A stretch of 64,000 nucleotides of DNA from Adineta ricciae (Eukaryota; Rotifera; Eurotatoria; Adinetida; Adinetidae). Position numbers and translations under genes: made by a program. The DNA lies in the NCBI GenBank assembly GCA_905250025.1, contig CAJNOJ010000129.1, forward strand, positions 62,001-126,000, read 5' to 3'. Below the pieces are notes generated by a model. The model did not search any database, was not told where the DNA came from, and saw only the letters and a program-made list of their open reading frames with translations. Each line of letters opens with the position of its first letter. The stretch's first letter is position 1. Shown one piece after another: positions 48,750 through 60,700 of the stretch.

Positions 48750-50775
48750 TTAATTTTGACCGAACGTATTCTCTCGTTCGCGTTCTATGATTGTTGCGAT
48801 TAATGGATCAGCGATCATAATAGTATCATCACAGACTCGATTGATATAGCTAAATATATGCTTACCACTATCGACTGCTGACCAAGCAGAAACTCCGGCT
48901 GAAATAACAGCACCGATACCGATGGTAGCTACTGTGAATACTGTCCGTGCAGCTCCTGATAGGACAGTGGCAGCTGGAGCTGCTACTCGAAGAATGTCAT
49001 CTGCTAATCCACCACCAACAATTAACGCCGCCCCAGCTGTCCTTCCGACCCATTTCGAATCGAATTTCGAATTCGTTTGTATGTGTTGAACTTCGACATA
49101 TTCTTTATACGCTGAAGTTTGTAACTGATAATTGCGAACAATCAGATGGAATGGTGCCAGATATTGCCAAAGATTATTATTAATACCGAATACGTCACGA
49201 ATATTCTCACGAGATAGATAACGAGGTAATTGATCACCGAACGGTATTATAGATGCGAACCCAGCAGCTATCTTATATCTCATCACGTTGAGCACATAAC
49301 CGCGACGGAAAATTATGTTGATAGCACGTGCAATTGTACGATGAGCAAGCGCATGAATTCGGTTCGAACATGTATCGTACGCTAGATGGCCTAGTTCTTT
49401 CATTAAAAGCGGCATATCAAACGACATCATGTCATAAACATCTGAAGAAGGATCGCACGCAACCAAAAAATTAGGTTGCGACTTCATTCGGTTCTTCAGA
49501 CGTAATTGTTCAATGTCAATGTTAGATGTTGTTACGCATGTAGTATCCACTTTGGAGCGTACGAGAACACATTGCCGTTTCAAACATTCCTCAATATAAC
49601 TTATCCAATCTTCTTCTTGAATATGTAATGCTTCATTGTAAACAAGAATGTAAACATCACAGTCTGCTTTCCGGATTTCATCTAAATAAACATCGTCTTC
49701 GTCTCCAACATCCTTTAACGAATAGTTATCCTTGTCGACACCTGGAATGTCTATAAAAGTCACCAAGGTCTTCTTCTGTGGGTCATACGGAGATAGTAAA
49801 GGTTCTTGCTTATCAAATTGTAATGGAAAATAAGTACTTCTTGTTGTCGAAACGGGTGCAGCATCATCATTAGCGAAGCATCTAATGCCAAGTAGATAAT
49901 TGATGAGTGAACTTTTCCCAACACCGGTAAATCCGATCACACCAATTTTAGTTCGTGTCGCTAAGTAAGGATTTCTCCATTGATTGATGAGATCCTGTTC
50001 CATTGCTTGAAATAAATCGAGGATTTTCGATTGAAATTCCTTTGTTGAATCCTGTTCATGTAGCCATTCATTCATTTTTGTGTTAATCTTCGGGAACATG
50101 CTGCAATATTCAGCTTCGGATATATCTAACTGTAAACGTTCACAAAGGTTAATGTACATTACTCCAATATCATTCTCATTAACAACAATAGCCGAAATAA
50201 GTTGTTGGTACATATCTTTACATTTCTGTAGATGATTATCACTGTTTTCATTTAAACTATGGAAAAGTTCTGTAAGTTGATTGACAAAATTTTCAGCAGT
50301 GAAAAGATACTGCGTTCGGCCACAGAAACGTTTATATAATGTGATTAGATTCATTAAGTGTCGTCGTCTACAATCAATATCGTTGCTTAAATCCGACCAA
50401 TGGCATGAATTTAACAACAAATTCTGTGTATGTTTAATATTGTATTTCATTCTAATTTCATTCCATAGCTGGACGATAAGCGGTTGATTCTCTTCGGGTA
50501 AGGAATTATTCGGATAGTCTTGTAAACAGTACATACATCGAAACGGTCGTTCATTTCCGTTATAGGCTTGGATTTGATTTATACACTGAGCACAGAATTG
50601 TCGACCACATTTAATATTTATACATTTGCATGGTACTCGTTCTACTTGAATGCCAAATGACGATAAACATGTGATGCATCGATCATTGATCTGGAACATT
50701 TATATAAAATAGATTGACTAACATATACGACAATATCTATTGCCTTACCGGTGAATTCGATGCAGTTGTAGTCAT
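48750..50775 (-). CDS. RING-like zinc finger fused to IRG-like (immunity-related) GTPase
   Basis: Two exons, 50749-50775 and 48750-50690, across a 58-bp GTAAGG...CCAG intron in phase 0; 655 residues (a start at 50699 would give 649). N-terminal Cys-rich finger, about residues 13-66: CITC, VPCKC, IKCGRQFCAQC, FRCMYC, a RING-like spacing in which the usual His is Arg. A helical region of about 180 residues follows. The GTPase domain, about 256-400, has P-loop GFTGVGKSS, DIPGVD (G3) and VRSKVD (G4, like the VRTKVD of IRG proteins). The C-terminal part ends in a Gly/Ala/Val-rich hydrophobic stretch at about 560-620 that could insert in or bind membrane. IRGs attack pathogen vacuoles in vertebrates; a RING fusion suggests ubiquitin coupling (inference). 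Nearly intronless, unlike its neighbours. Confidence 0.85.
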
Positions 50776-51524
50776 GGGTTAAGATGAGAATAGATATCGA
50801 TGACTTTTATAAAACAAAAAGAAGAGACAGAGACATAGATAGAAGTGATAAGATTCGTGTATTTTTATTTTGCAACCGACTACCATCAGTCAAAATGAAT
50901 CACTGTTTTTATCATATGAACTTTTCGTCTCTTATCAGTGTCTATCAGCAGACAACAAAACGATACGTTTCAATAAACGCAACGATTTCAGAATTAGAGA
51001 AAGAAATATTAATAGACAATCCATTAGTGTGTAGAATACCACTCTTCACTATCTAAATTTACATTCGAAAGAGAAAGAACAAAGAAAATTGACATCTGTT
51101 ACATTGAAGAAAAGCGAACAGCGCCATTTCATTTCAGTATTACGACACATACACCGAAACATTGTTACAAACAAGACAAGTTTCTTCGTTCTACAATCAT
51201 AATTAACAGCAAGCTTTGTATTTACAATTGTAAAACAATGATAGTTTCAAAGTGACAACATTTTAAGGAAATTAATTTCTAATCGATGAGGTCTGCACAT
51301 GAAACAAAAGGATACTTTCTGAAGCACTCACTTCCTTTTCTTCATTATTGTTACTATACATGCGTATTTTCATGCACTACAACAAGAATCTGTCTGATTT
51401 TCACGGGAATAATGGAAACGTTTATTTTTCTATTTTAGAAAACGAATATAAGAGGAATAGTAAACTCTGGGAAAGAAAAAAAGTGCTATTAGAGTCCATA
51501 TGAATGATTTGTCAGACTTTGCTT
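50776..51524. other. Intergenic: RING-IRG 5' region and ATP synthase epsilon 3' flank
   Basis: About 750 bp. A 90-codon plus-strand frame (50784-51056) starts next to the RING-IRG start but has no motif; I regard it as chance. Confidence 0.55.
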
Positions 51525-51841
51525 TTACGAAGCTTGTTCCGTTTCTAAAAATAAACAAAATAATACGATGATATGCTGATTGGAAGGGAAAAGATCGCAG
51601 CAATGCTCTTACTAGCTGGATAGAGTTGATCGGTAAGTTTTCCACCTTGCCATTTGTTGACACGAACGTAAGATTCTTCGCGTTTCATAGCTTCTTTAGC
51701 TGCCGAGGATTTTAGACAGCGACGAAGTGTACGCGCACACACTGCCGAGTATTGAATGTAACTATTTACGAAATACAAATATACGAATGGAAATTCAACA
51801 GAAAATACGAACTTTAAACCAGCTAAACGCCAATACTGCAT
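51525..51841 (-). CDS. ATP5F1E: Mitochondrial ATP synthase epsilon subunit
   Basis: Small stalk subunit of F1-ATPase. Three exons: 51813-51841, 51613-51761, 51525-51544; 65 residues. The spliced N-terminus MQYWRLAGLNYIQYSAVCAR matches the animal signature YWRxAGLxYIxYSxxCAxxxR. The first intron (51 nt) has an unusual GTTCGT donor and is a multiple of three, so the unspliced frame also reads through. The C-terminus is about 14 residues longer than the roughly 50-residue mammalian subunit. Head to head with IFT121, 246 bp between ATGs. Confidence 0.88.
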
Positions 51842-52087
51842 GTCTCTTGTGTTTGAAATTGAAAGTAAAGAAAAAAAACAAAATAAACGATCCCTCCACA
51901 CATGCACCTCAGCAGAATACTTCTATGTATTGTTCCATTGGATAGTTGTACCACCAATCAAATATTAGGAAAGATAGACAGCGTTGTCAAGATACAGAAG
52001 CGTATTTATCCATTTGTATGGCGTCGAAGAAAAGAGGCGAAGACTTCGTACAATTAATTTTATCTTAGATTATTGTTCAATTAGATC
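51842..52087. promoter_or_regulatory. Compact bidirectional 5' region of ATP5F1E and IFT121
   Basis: Only 246 bp separate the two divergent start codons, so the promoters must overlap or abut. On the plus strand a TTTTATCTTAG acceptor-like site ends at 52068, 20 nt before the IFT121 ATG. No TATA-like element is obvious. Confidence 0.55.
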
Positions 52088-55000
52088 ATGTTTGTTCATT
52101 TGGCTAAACGTATTGCTATGCCTGGCGAAACGCCAGTGACCAAATGTGGATGGAATGCTGTAGACGGCTATGTCTCTGCTGGTTGTGCTGACGGTCTTGT
52201 TAAAGTTCTTAAATTGGAAATACCTGAAAGTAAGAGTATAATTGCTAGAAATGTTCGTTAAGATTGAATGAACTCATTCAGATGGAGATGCACGGACACG
52301 TGGTGTTGCTGGTCAAGCACAATTAACAAAAAATCAAACATTAGAAGGTCATTCCAGTGCCATATCTAGTATTGTATGGAATGAACGATTTGGAAAGTTA
52401 ACAACAGCTGATATTAGTGGTACAGTTATTGTGTGGGTGGATGGACCACAAAATGAATTCGTTCAAGATATGCTGAACAATCGAACAAAGAATCGCATTT
52501 GCGATATGAAATGGAATTCGACGTTCGTTTTATCACAGAAAATGCATATGTTTGTAATATTTGTCTGTTTCTAGAGGACAAATGATTTGCATTGCACATG
52601 AGGATGGTAAATAGATGAAAAGTGTTTCTTATATGAATAGATATGTTCATTTGTTACGTTTAGGAAATGTCATCATCGGATCAGTAGAAGGTTCACGAAT
52701 ATCTGGAAAAAGCTTAAAGAACAAATTAGCGAAAGTTGAAGTATGTCCACCGCATTGAATTGTATTGGCTTGATTACTCTTAGTATTTCTAGTGGTCGCC
52801 GGATAGTCGTCTTCTAGTATTTGGCTGCGTTCGTGGTGATATTCAAGTCTATGATCTTAAACTCAACTACATCGTACGTCGACGAAGAAAATTCCTCATT
52901 AATATTTCTCTGTTTCGTTTTGCTAGGCTCCGATACAAATCTTCTGCATTCGTGAAGGTGTTCCGTCGGCTGAAATTGCTGGTATCGAATGGTACGATGG
53001 AAGTGGTGGCCTAATGTCTGCCAATAGCAAATGTCTTGTTATATGTTATGAAAATGGTGCAATGCAATTAATGACCAGAGAAGATGATCCGTCGCCAATC
53101 ATTTTCGATGTTGATATGCGTGTAGTGTCCGTCAAATGGAACGATAACGGCTCCATGTTAGCAGTTGCTGGTTGTCAAACCACAGGTGACAAAACACATA
53201 ATTTCATTAACTTTTACACACCTTGGGGAGAGGTAAACAAAACTGACCTGTAAATTGAATTTAAAATAATATTCTTGTTTCAAATATGCTTAGCATCTAC
53301 GTTCATTGAAAGTAACAGGAAAAAGTATTGCTGATTGTGCATGGGAAGCTCATTCACTTCGACTCGTCATTGCAATAGATAATTTCATCTATTTTGCTAA
53401 TTGTCGATTAGATTACAAAGTATAGTTTGTTTTTCTTCTTCTCTCTATTCATGTATGTAAACGTTTGAACATATTTACAGTGGTGTTATATCCAAGACAC
53501 AGTTATCTATTCATTTTATACATGTACCCGATCAGAACATATCGTTGTTTTTTGGAATACCAAAACGAACGAAGTAAATGAGTACTGTTTTGAATTGAAA
53601 GATTTTGACATTTTTTCAAATTAAGGTTCATTATCGATATGTTCGAAATTTGCTCGGTATTGGTGGTTATGGTTCGTACTGCTGTATAGGAGCACTTGTA
53701 GAACATATAGCACCGCCAATAAACAGTACAGCCGCCGATACACATGTTATTCTACTATGTAACGCGATTGGTGTGACTATTGAATCTAAATATGTACCAT
53801 TTCAACCGGTACATATTTGTGTCACGCAGAGCTATGCTATTATTGCAGCAAAATCGTTAATTTTCATCTGGGGTATCGGTGGTTTTGTTGGATCACAAAT
53901 GGCAAAGAAACAAGCGTTCGAAAGGTAAGTAAAGTTCTTCGAGAAACTATGTGATAGACATCGTCGTTGTAGATTCATTCAAATTGATGACCCGGGAACG
54001 GTTCGACATGGCGATGAACTTCAATTAAGTTTAATGGCAAATGTAGACAGCATGGTACTGAGCATTGAGTGATGAAATCTAGTCTTTTATGTTCATTTAC
54101 AGGAAACGGACGATCCGATTACAAGTTTATGTGCATCAGATAAATGGTTTTTTGTCGTAAGTGTCGAACATATGAAAATATGATAAATTCTAATTCGTTT
54201 GTTTTAGGCTCGGTTATCTGGTCTTGTTCTTCGCTACTCGCTTCCTGCATGTTCTTTGATGGAAAAAATCGAATGTCAATTTCGTATTAGTAAAATTGCT
54301 TTGAATTCAATAGCAACGTAAGTTTTCTCTACAGTTGAGAATTTTGATTATTAACCTTTGAGATTTCTATTGTATAGGTTAATGTCTGTAATTGATACAA
54401 GTGGAAATTGTATGTTAATTGATATGGAAAGTAAAGAGCCTCGAGAAGATATAACCAATTTCAAGAAAAGCGATGTTTGGAACGTTGTTTGGGCGACTGT
54501 AAGCTTTTTTTTTCTTGATGCAACGGATTCGAGTTGATCATTCTTTTTCCAGGACTTTCCGGATTCGTTTGCAATCATGGAAAAAACAAAGATCTCATTT
54601 GTCCGTGGAACGGAAACCGAAGAAGCTGTACCATGTTCAGGTTATGTCTGCGATTACAACAATTTACAAGTGAAAGTTGTCATGTTGGATGAGATCATGA
54701 AAATGCATCTACGAGGTGTGCAAGCTCCATCAGCAGAATATTTAACAATCTACGACAATAAAGTAATGCTTGTATTTGTTCATACGGATTATATTCACTT
54801 TCTTTTCACGTTCAGTTACTGAGAGAGATGAAGGCGGCCTGTGAAAAACTGCCGTTGGAACAAGTAAGCAATATGATCGAAAAAGATCCTCATCCACAAT
54901 TATGGTAAAAGCTTTCGAAGGAGAATTAATGTTTGACCAAAGCGTTGAATTACTAGGCGTGCACTTGCAGAAGAAGCATTAAATCATTTAGATATCAAAA

Positions 55001-57745
55001 TAGCAGAACATGCTTTTGTTAAAGTTCATGATTATTATGGTTTGCAATTCTTACGACGCTTACAACAATTTCAAGTAAATAAATTCTAATAGAATTATTT
55101 AGTAGAACGATTTGTTTTCTTTTGAAACAGGGCGAGAATTTCAAACGTGCAGAAATTGCCGCGTTTCTCAAACGCGAAGAAGAAGTCGAGAAAATCTACA
55201 TAGATATGGATCGAAAGTATGTGAAAGTTGCTCTTTCTTCAATAACAACGAAATCTATATATGTAGAGACCTGGCGTATCAACTACGTCGTAAACTAGGC
55301 GATTGGTTTCGTGTTGTGCAAATTCTTCAATCAGGTGCTGTTGCAAGTGACGCGATGCAAAATGAAGCATGGAACGAATTGGGCGAATTCTATTTCGATC
55401 GTCAGCAATGGTTCGTTTTAGGTTCTTTGATTATACCGACCAAATTATTCCATTTGCTTTCAGGGCGACAGCAGCTAAATACTACGAACAAAGTGGAAAT
55501 AATTCCCAAGCGTTTCGTTGTTATGCTTTAACTGAAGATTATGTTGCTTTACAAAAGCTGAGTCAATCATTGCAAGACAATGATCCTTTACTCAAAGTAA
55601 GTCTCCTGTCTCAGAAACCTATTTCTCATTATTTTTTGTAGCCTATCGGAGATACATTTGCAACAGTTGGCCTCTCTGATCAAGCTGTCAACGCATATAA
55701 ACGAGTAGATTACTTTCATACTATTCTAGTTTCCACAATTTCGTTTCGATTATCTAGTGTAATCGTATACAAGAAGCGGTTCAAATGTGTATTGAATTCA
55801 GTCAATGGGACATGGGCATCGAATTAGCTCGTCAATACAATATGAACGATGTGAAAAACCTATTAGTTCGCCAAGCTAAAACTCTACTTAGTCAAAATAA
55901 ACCGTTTGACGCTATTGAACTATACAAAAAATCTGCGAACTATCTCGATGCTGCGAAGATCCTCTACGGAGTAAGTCATTGACAAACGATACTTCAATGA
56001 CAAATACATCATTTGCGTTTAGATTGCAGAAAGTCATAGCAAGGAAAATCACTCATTGTTGATGAAGAAGAAAATGTATATTCTATGCGGATTACTGATT
56101 GAAAAGTATCGTACGGCAATGAAAACAACATCACGAAAGGAAAAGAAATCGACTGCAGCAATCTCAGTACGTTCACTTTTATTCCATTTGTTTCGCTTCC
56201 AAATCAGAATACGCTTTTATTCAGGCATCAGAAGCTCTACAAGGTTTATTAACTGAAGAAACAACAGGTTCTGGTGGTGTATCTGATACACAATTGATCG
56301 ATAATGTTTGGCGTCCCGCAGAAGCATATCATTTCTATATACTCGCTCAACAACAATACAAAGCTAACAACGCCGATGGAGCATTACGATGTGCACTCGC
56401 ACTGACCGAATACGAGGATATTTTACCTGTTCAAACTATTTACAATCTTATAGGTAATTGATAAAGATCTAGTTCTGTTTTTCTTCGCCCTAGTTCGATT
56501 CCCTTAAGGAGGAAATTGTCATTAGAGATAAAATCATTTTCTTTTATTTGATTTTTAGCACTTTGTGCAACATCATGCGGAGCATTCAATACTGCAAGTA
56601 AAGCATTTCTCAAACTCGAAGATGATCCATCTATCAGTGAAGAAGATCGAAAAGAATATCAAAAGTTGGCCTTTCAAATCTTTCTTAGGTATGTAAAAGA
56701 ACGAAAGGCAATAAAATGATTCGATCGATCGTACTGTTATTTTCTTTTCCTGTTCTTTCTTCGCACCTTTCGTAATGTTGTTATCTTCTTCTATTATTTT
56801 GTTCTCTTTCGTATTGAAAAGAAGAGATTGTACGACAAGTCACGTTCGTTTTGCCATTTAACAATGGAAGATTTTAATCAGCAACCGCTCGACGTACGAA
56901 ATTCCAATAGAAATCATATTTTCGAATGGAATTCGTATCGAACTTATCACAACAAAGAACATCGAGTCCCAATCGTGGACTCCTCACCGAAATCGGCTCG
57001 ATCGTACTGTTTTGATAAGCAAAAACCTTCGACAAATGATCATGTCATCATTCAAGAACCACCGATCAAGGACTATTTCAAAACATCGCTATTTGCATGT
57101 ATAACTTGCTTTTGGATGATCGCTGGTATCGTTTGTTTATATCAATCGTTCAAAATTCGACAATTATTGAAGAAAAACAATGAAGTGTACAGAGAAGAAG
57201 CAAGAAGATGTTCGAATCGCTTACATACCAATTTAATTTTGACGTATGTCTTTGGTGGCATGATTATCGGAGTTTTTGTTATGGCGATACTTGTTACATT
57301 TGTCGTTGGAATCAAAGGATATTTTAGTAGATCACTTTGATTCACGTTTTCTTGTTTATTTTTCTTTTTCTTTTTTGTTTATTCGCGTGTGTTAGCTTAT
57401 TTCTCCTAAGACTTGATCTCTTTTACCAGTATTATTAATTGTTTAGTTCGCAACCAAAAGACAAGCGTCCTGTACTCTCAGGACAATGTCCACAATGCAG
57501 CCAGCGAATCAACGATTGGTATGTAATGACATAAACATTCGACCATTGCGATGAAAACTTCTTGTTTATTTAGGAGTCTCAATTGTCCATCGTGTGACTG
57601 GCGTTTTCCACCATGTATTGTGACTGGTCGACCGATTACTGAGTATGCGTTTTGGATTTGTCCGGCTTGTAAACATCGAGCATTGGAAAATGAAATGGCT
57701 CGCGTTGATATTTGTCCATTTTGTCATTCTTCTGTAAATGGTTAA
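52088..57745 (+). CDS. WDR35: Intraflagellar transport protein IFT121 / WDR35
   Basis: IFT-A subunit for retrograde ciliary transport and cargo entry. Twenty-six exons: 52088-52229, 52282-52522, 52575-52606, 52664-52740, 52793-52873, 52927-53232, 53294-53419, 53481-53573, 53626-53924, 53973-54054, 54103-54156, 54208-54317, 54378-54498, 54553-54762, 54816-54904, 54957-55074, 55131-55216, 55267-55410, 55464-55596, 55642-55704, 55758-55970, 56023-56166, 56225-56453, 56559-56688, 57447-57518, 57574-57745; 1188 residues against about 1180 in human. The N-terminal half forms WD40 propellers (LEGHSSAISSIVWN, DGLVKVLKL); the second half is TPR-like helical (KLGDWFRVVQIL, FDAIELYKKSANYLDAAKI). The C-terminus has Cys pairs (CPQC, CPSC, CPAC, CPFC) and GRPITEYAFWICPACKH. 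Intron 24 (758 bp) hosts a nested gene. AATAAA at 57763-57768. Confidence 0.95.
56864..57340 (+). CDS. CD225/dispanin (IFITM-like) protein nested in an IFT121 intron
   Basis: Intronless frame of 158 codons within the 758-bp intron 24 of IFT121, same strand. Start is the ATG at 56864; the frame extends upstream to a TTG only. The first ~65 residues are polar. Then EPPIKDYFKTSLFACITCFW begins a CD225 domain: hydrophobic helix 1 (about 75-96) with the CITCFW Cys pair, the cytoplasmic loop SFKIRQLL...YREEARRCSNRL, and helix 2 (about 123-150). This matches the family pattern DYxxxSxFxCxxCFxPxGIxALxxSxKxR, with Met in place of Pro after FW. Dispanins include vertebrate IFITM antiviral proteins and many non-immune relatives, so the function is open. 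No separate promoter or poly(A) site is obvious; TTTTTCTTTTT follows the stop. Confidence 0.78.
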   Translation: MEDFNQQPLDVRNSNRNHIFEWNSYRTYHNKEHRVPIVDSSPKSARSYCFDKQKPSTNDHVIIQEPPIKDYFKTSLFACITCFWMIAGIVCLYQSFKIRQLLKKNNEVYREEARRCSNRLHTNLILTYVFGGMIIGVFVMAILVTFVVGIKGYFSRSL

Positions 57746-60700
57746 AACGATTTGTAGTACATAATAAAATTGCTTTCTCTGTTGTTAAATCATTGCAAAC
57801 GAGATGAAAACTAACGATGACTAGGAAAGCAAAATTTCAAGTTGACTTTTTCTTATTTTCATGATAATTACAATTGATAATATCTAGGTGTGAAGAAGTG
57901 TTATCCATATTAGCCTTCCGGGGATATGTTTTTCACTAAACAACGGATGTTTAAACTTTCCACATCCTGCTTGTGTCATATATCATATCGTAGCAGAAAT
58001 CGCACAGGCGATGGCATAGGTAAATGATTGGCAAACAGTTTCCCATTTCACATTCAACATCTAAAGAATTAAGAATTTTCTAATGTTCTCTTCATTTGGT
58101 AGGTAAGCAAAAGACATTAAGAATTTGTCATGTACGATCAACAAACGAAGAATGAACATTTAATGACAATGGTACGACTATTGTGGTGTCATATTTACTG
58201 GATATCACTATATTGTGAGCTAAAGATGAAATCAAATCTGTTCAAAAGAAATTCAACATAATTATTTTCTCATTGATTCCTAGCTTTATATTTGTTTTAT
58301 TGGTCAACCAACTCTTATATGATTGGTAGAAAATCGATTTTATTTTTCTCTTTCTCTTTTGTGTTCATTATGTTTGAATGTGTACTCCTCCTCCTTTTGG
58401 CAAGAGATTAAATATTGTCATTAGTCTTTTTTCTCTATCTGAAGAAGAGAGAGAGAGAGAGAGGAAGAGAGAATAATAACTCTCTATTCTTTCTCCATTA
58501 GCGGCAAAACAAAAGTTAAACAGGAGAACGGACGTTGAACTTTGTCGAACGTGATTCGTCGACAACACTATTTTGTCAAGTTAGTTAAACGAGCAATCAA
58601 CCAACGATTGTTTACCTGAATACGATCATCATGTGACTATGTGCTATACACAACAAACTTGTCACTGACCATTTCTACGCTGAAGCACGAAAAACCAATG
58701 ATCGATACAAATAACGACAGTCGAACGTTTATTCATCACATGCATACTAGCGACGAGACAGCAATGGTTGCCAACGACGTTGACAGGTAAAGCTCGTGCT
58801 CAGATAACGAGAAATATTCTATGCTTATTCGACTTACAGTTGAGATTCGTAAGTTTTTCTTTTCACCAAACTGTTTCACGGAGGAAATAAATGTAGGATC
58901 TTTCAGGGAAGCGTCTTAACTACTATCAGACCGTTTAGAAAGATTTATACGTCAAAGATGTATAAACAGGTATTTATCAGTCATATTTAAAGATCTTTTA
59001 TTCGATGTTTGAGTTTGTACTAGTAGTTTAATCGTTTAATGATGACTGATCTTTTAATTACGTTTCGAGAAGTAAGAACAATAGTAGAACGTGACTTCGG
59101 AATAATGCGAGTATTCTTCTCTAGTCAATTGTTTATGAATGTAGCTTATTTTAAGTTTTTAAATCGATAAACTCGATACTGTATACACGAGTTTACTTCT
59201 GTTCTCAAAACGGTGACGACATGGAAGCCATTCTCAACGTTGACCAGTATGTGGATCCATCTTCAGGATACAGGTCAGCTATTCGGATAGAACGATTAGC
59301 GACATCTCATTCACGAACAACTCCAGCTGTGTGTATCACTACGAAAACGCATAACTCACAAATTTTCAAATGATATCCTGTCCTAGATTTCATAGAATCC
59401 TGTTTAGATAAGGAAACTAGTTTTGAAATTCTCGTTCTGTTATTCTTTTCTAATTAAGTTCAGTATCAAAAATAATTGTTTCAACGTGTTGTATTGTTCA
59501 CAGTGCTTCACATGCAAATTTCAAAGCCATAGAGTGTCCTTTTACGATAGATATTGAATAGAAATATTTTGTCTGCCACGCGTTTCGTTCATATAGATTT
59601 TCTCTGCAATAATTATGTTGACTTTTTCTTAATCTATGACCAGCTCGATTGATCAATGGTCTTTTTTTTATTGAAATCTTAATATTTACTTTTCATCGCC
59701 GTCATCTGTATACAGGTAGCTCTGTTTTTCAATTGGCAAACACTCTCTGATGTGTTAATGTCAAAACAACAAGATTTGATAGCATATGCAAAATACCTGA
59801 TCCATTGTAATCAAAAGTAAAGGGAAAGAAGTTACTGAAAGGTAGCTCCTACCACAAAGTCTTCCAAGTAATTCTGTTTAGAATCGAAAAAAGAATGAAT
59901 GAATGAATGAAAATCGAATTCGTTTGTTAAGAGATTGAACTACTGCTTGTTTTGTTTTCAAATTCAACCTGTCGGTACATCGTGTTAATCTCACCCTAAT
60001 TCCTTTCTTTATTCATCATTGCCGATACATAGATTCGATTGATGTGAGAAAAGTTAACATTATTCTCTTTGTAGAAATCAATCAAAAGCAGTAATAGATG
60101 CTACTGCATGGGAGATAGAGCAGACAAACAAGCTATTCATCTTCGTCTATATCTCTGCTTAACGAGATTTCGTCATGCTCAAGTGAGAGAGATATTAGAC
60201 CTAAAGAAAACATCAACTACGCTCGTGATGCGTTCTACTAGAAACTCACTGGATTACCTTTCAGCAAAAGCAAATGATGAGCTCCCGAGCAGACTTCGTC
60301 TTGGAGAACTTGAGTACAATATAGACCTCTCACTTTGTATGATCTTTCATAAATGGTACCGAAAAACATAAACGTCGTCACGATAAATTTTGATCGATCA
60401 ATTTTCCCCGTCATAAGTAGACTTTAATAATAAAAAAAAAGAAAAAGAAGGATGCAGCGTCGTTGGCTGATTGAATATGAACGCGACTGCAGAGAAGAAA
60501 GCGGGGGAGAGAAGAGAGAATGAACGAACGAATAGAAATGCGAGTCTAACAGTCTGAGATAAAAAAAAATCTTCTCACCCATGAATGAGAGACATTTCAT
60601 GTGCATCGCATGAATAAACTGTTGTTATTTTATTTACCAATCACTCGCAAGACAAAATCCGTATCTTTTCTTAGTAAGTCGTTTCCATCGTGTCTCATTT

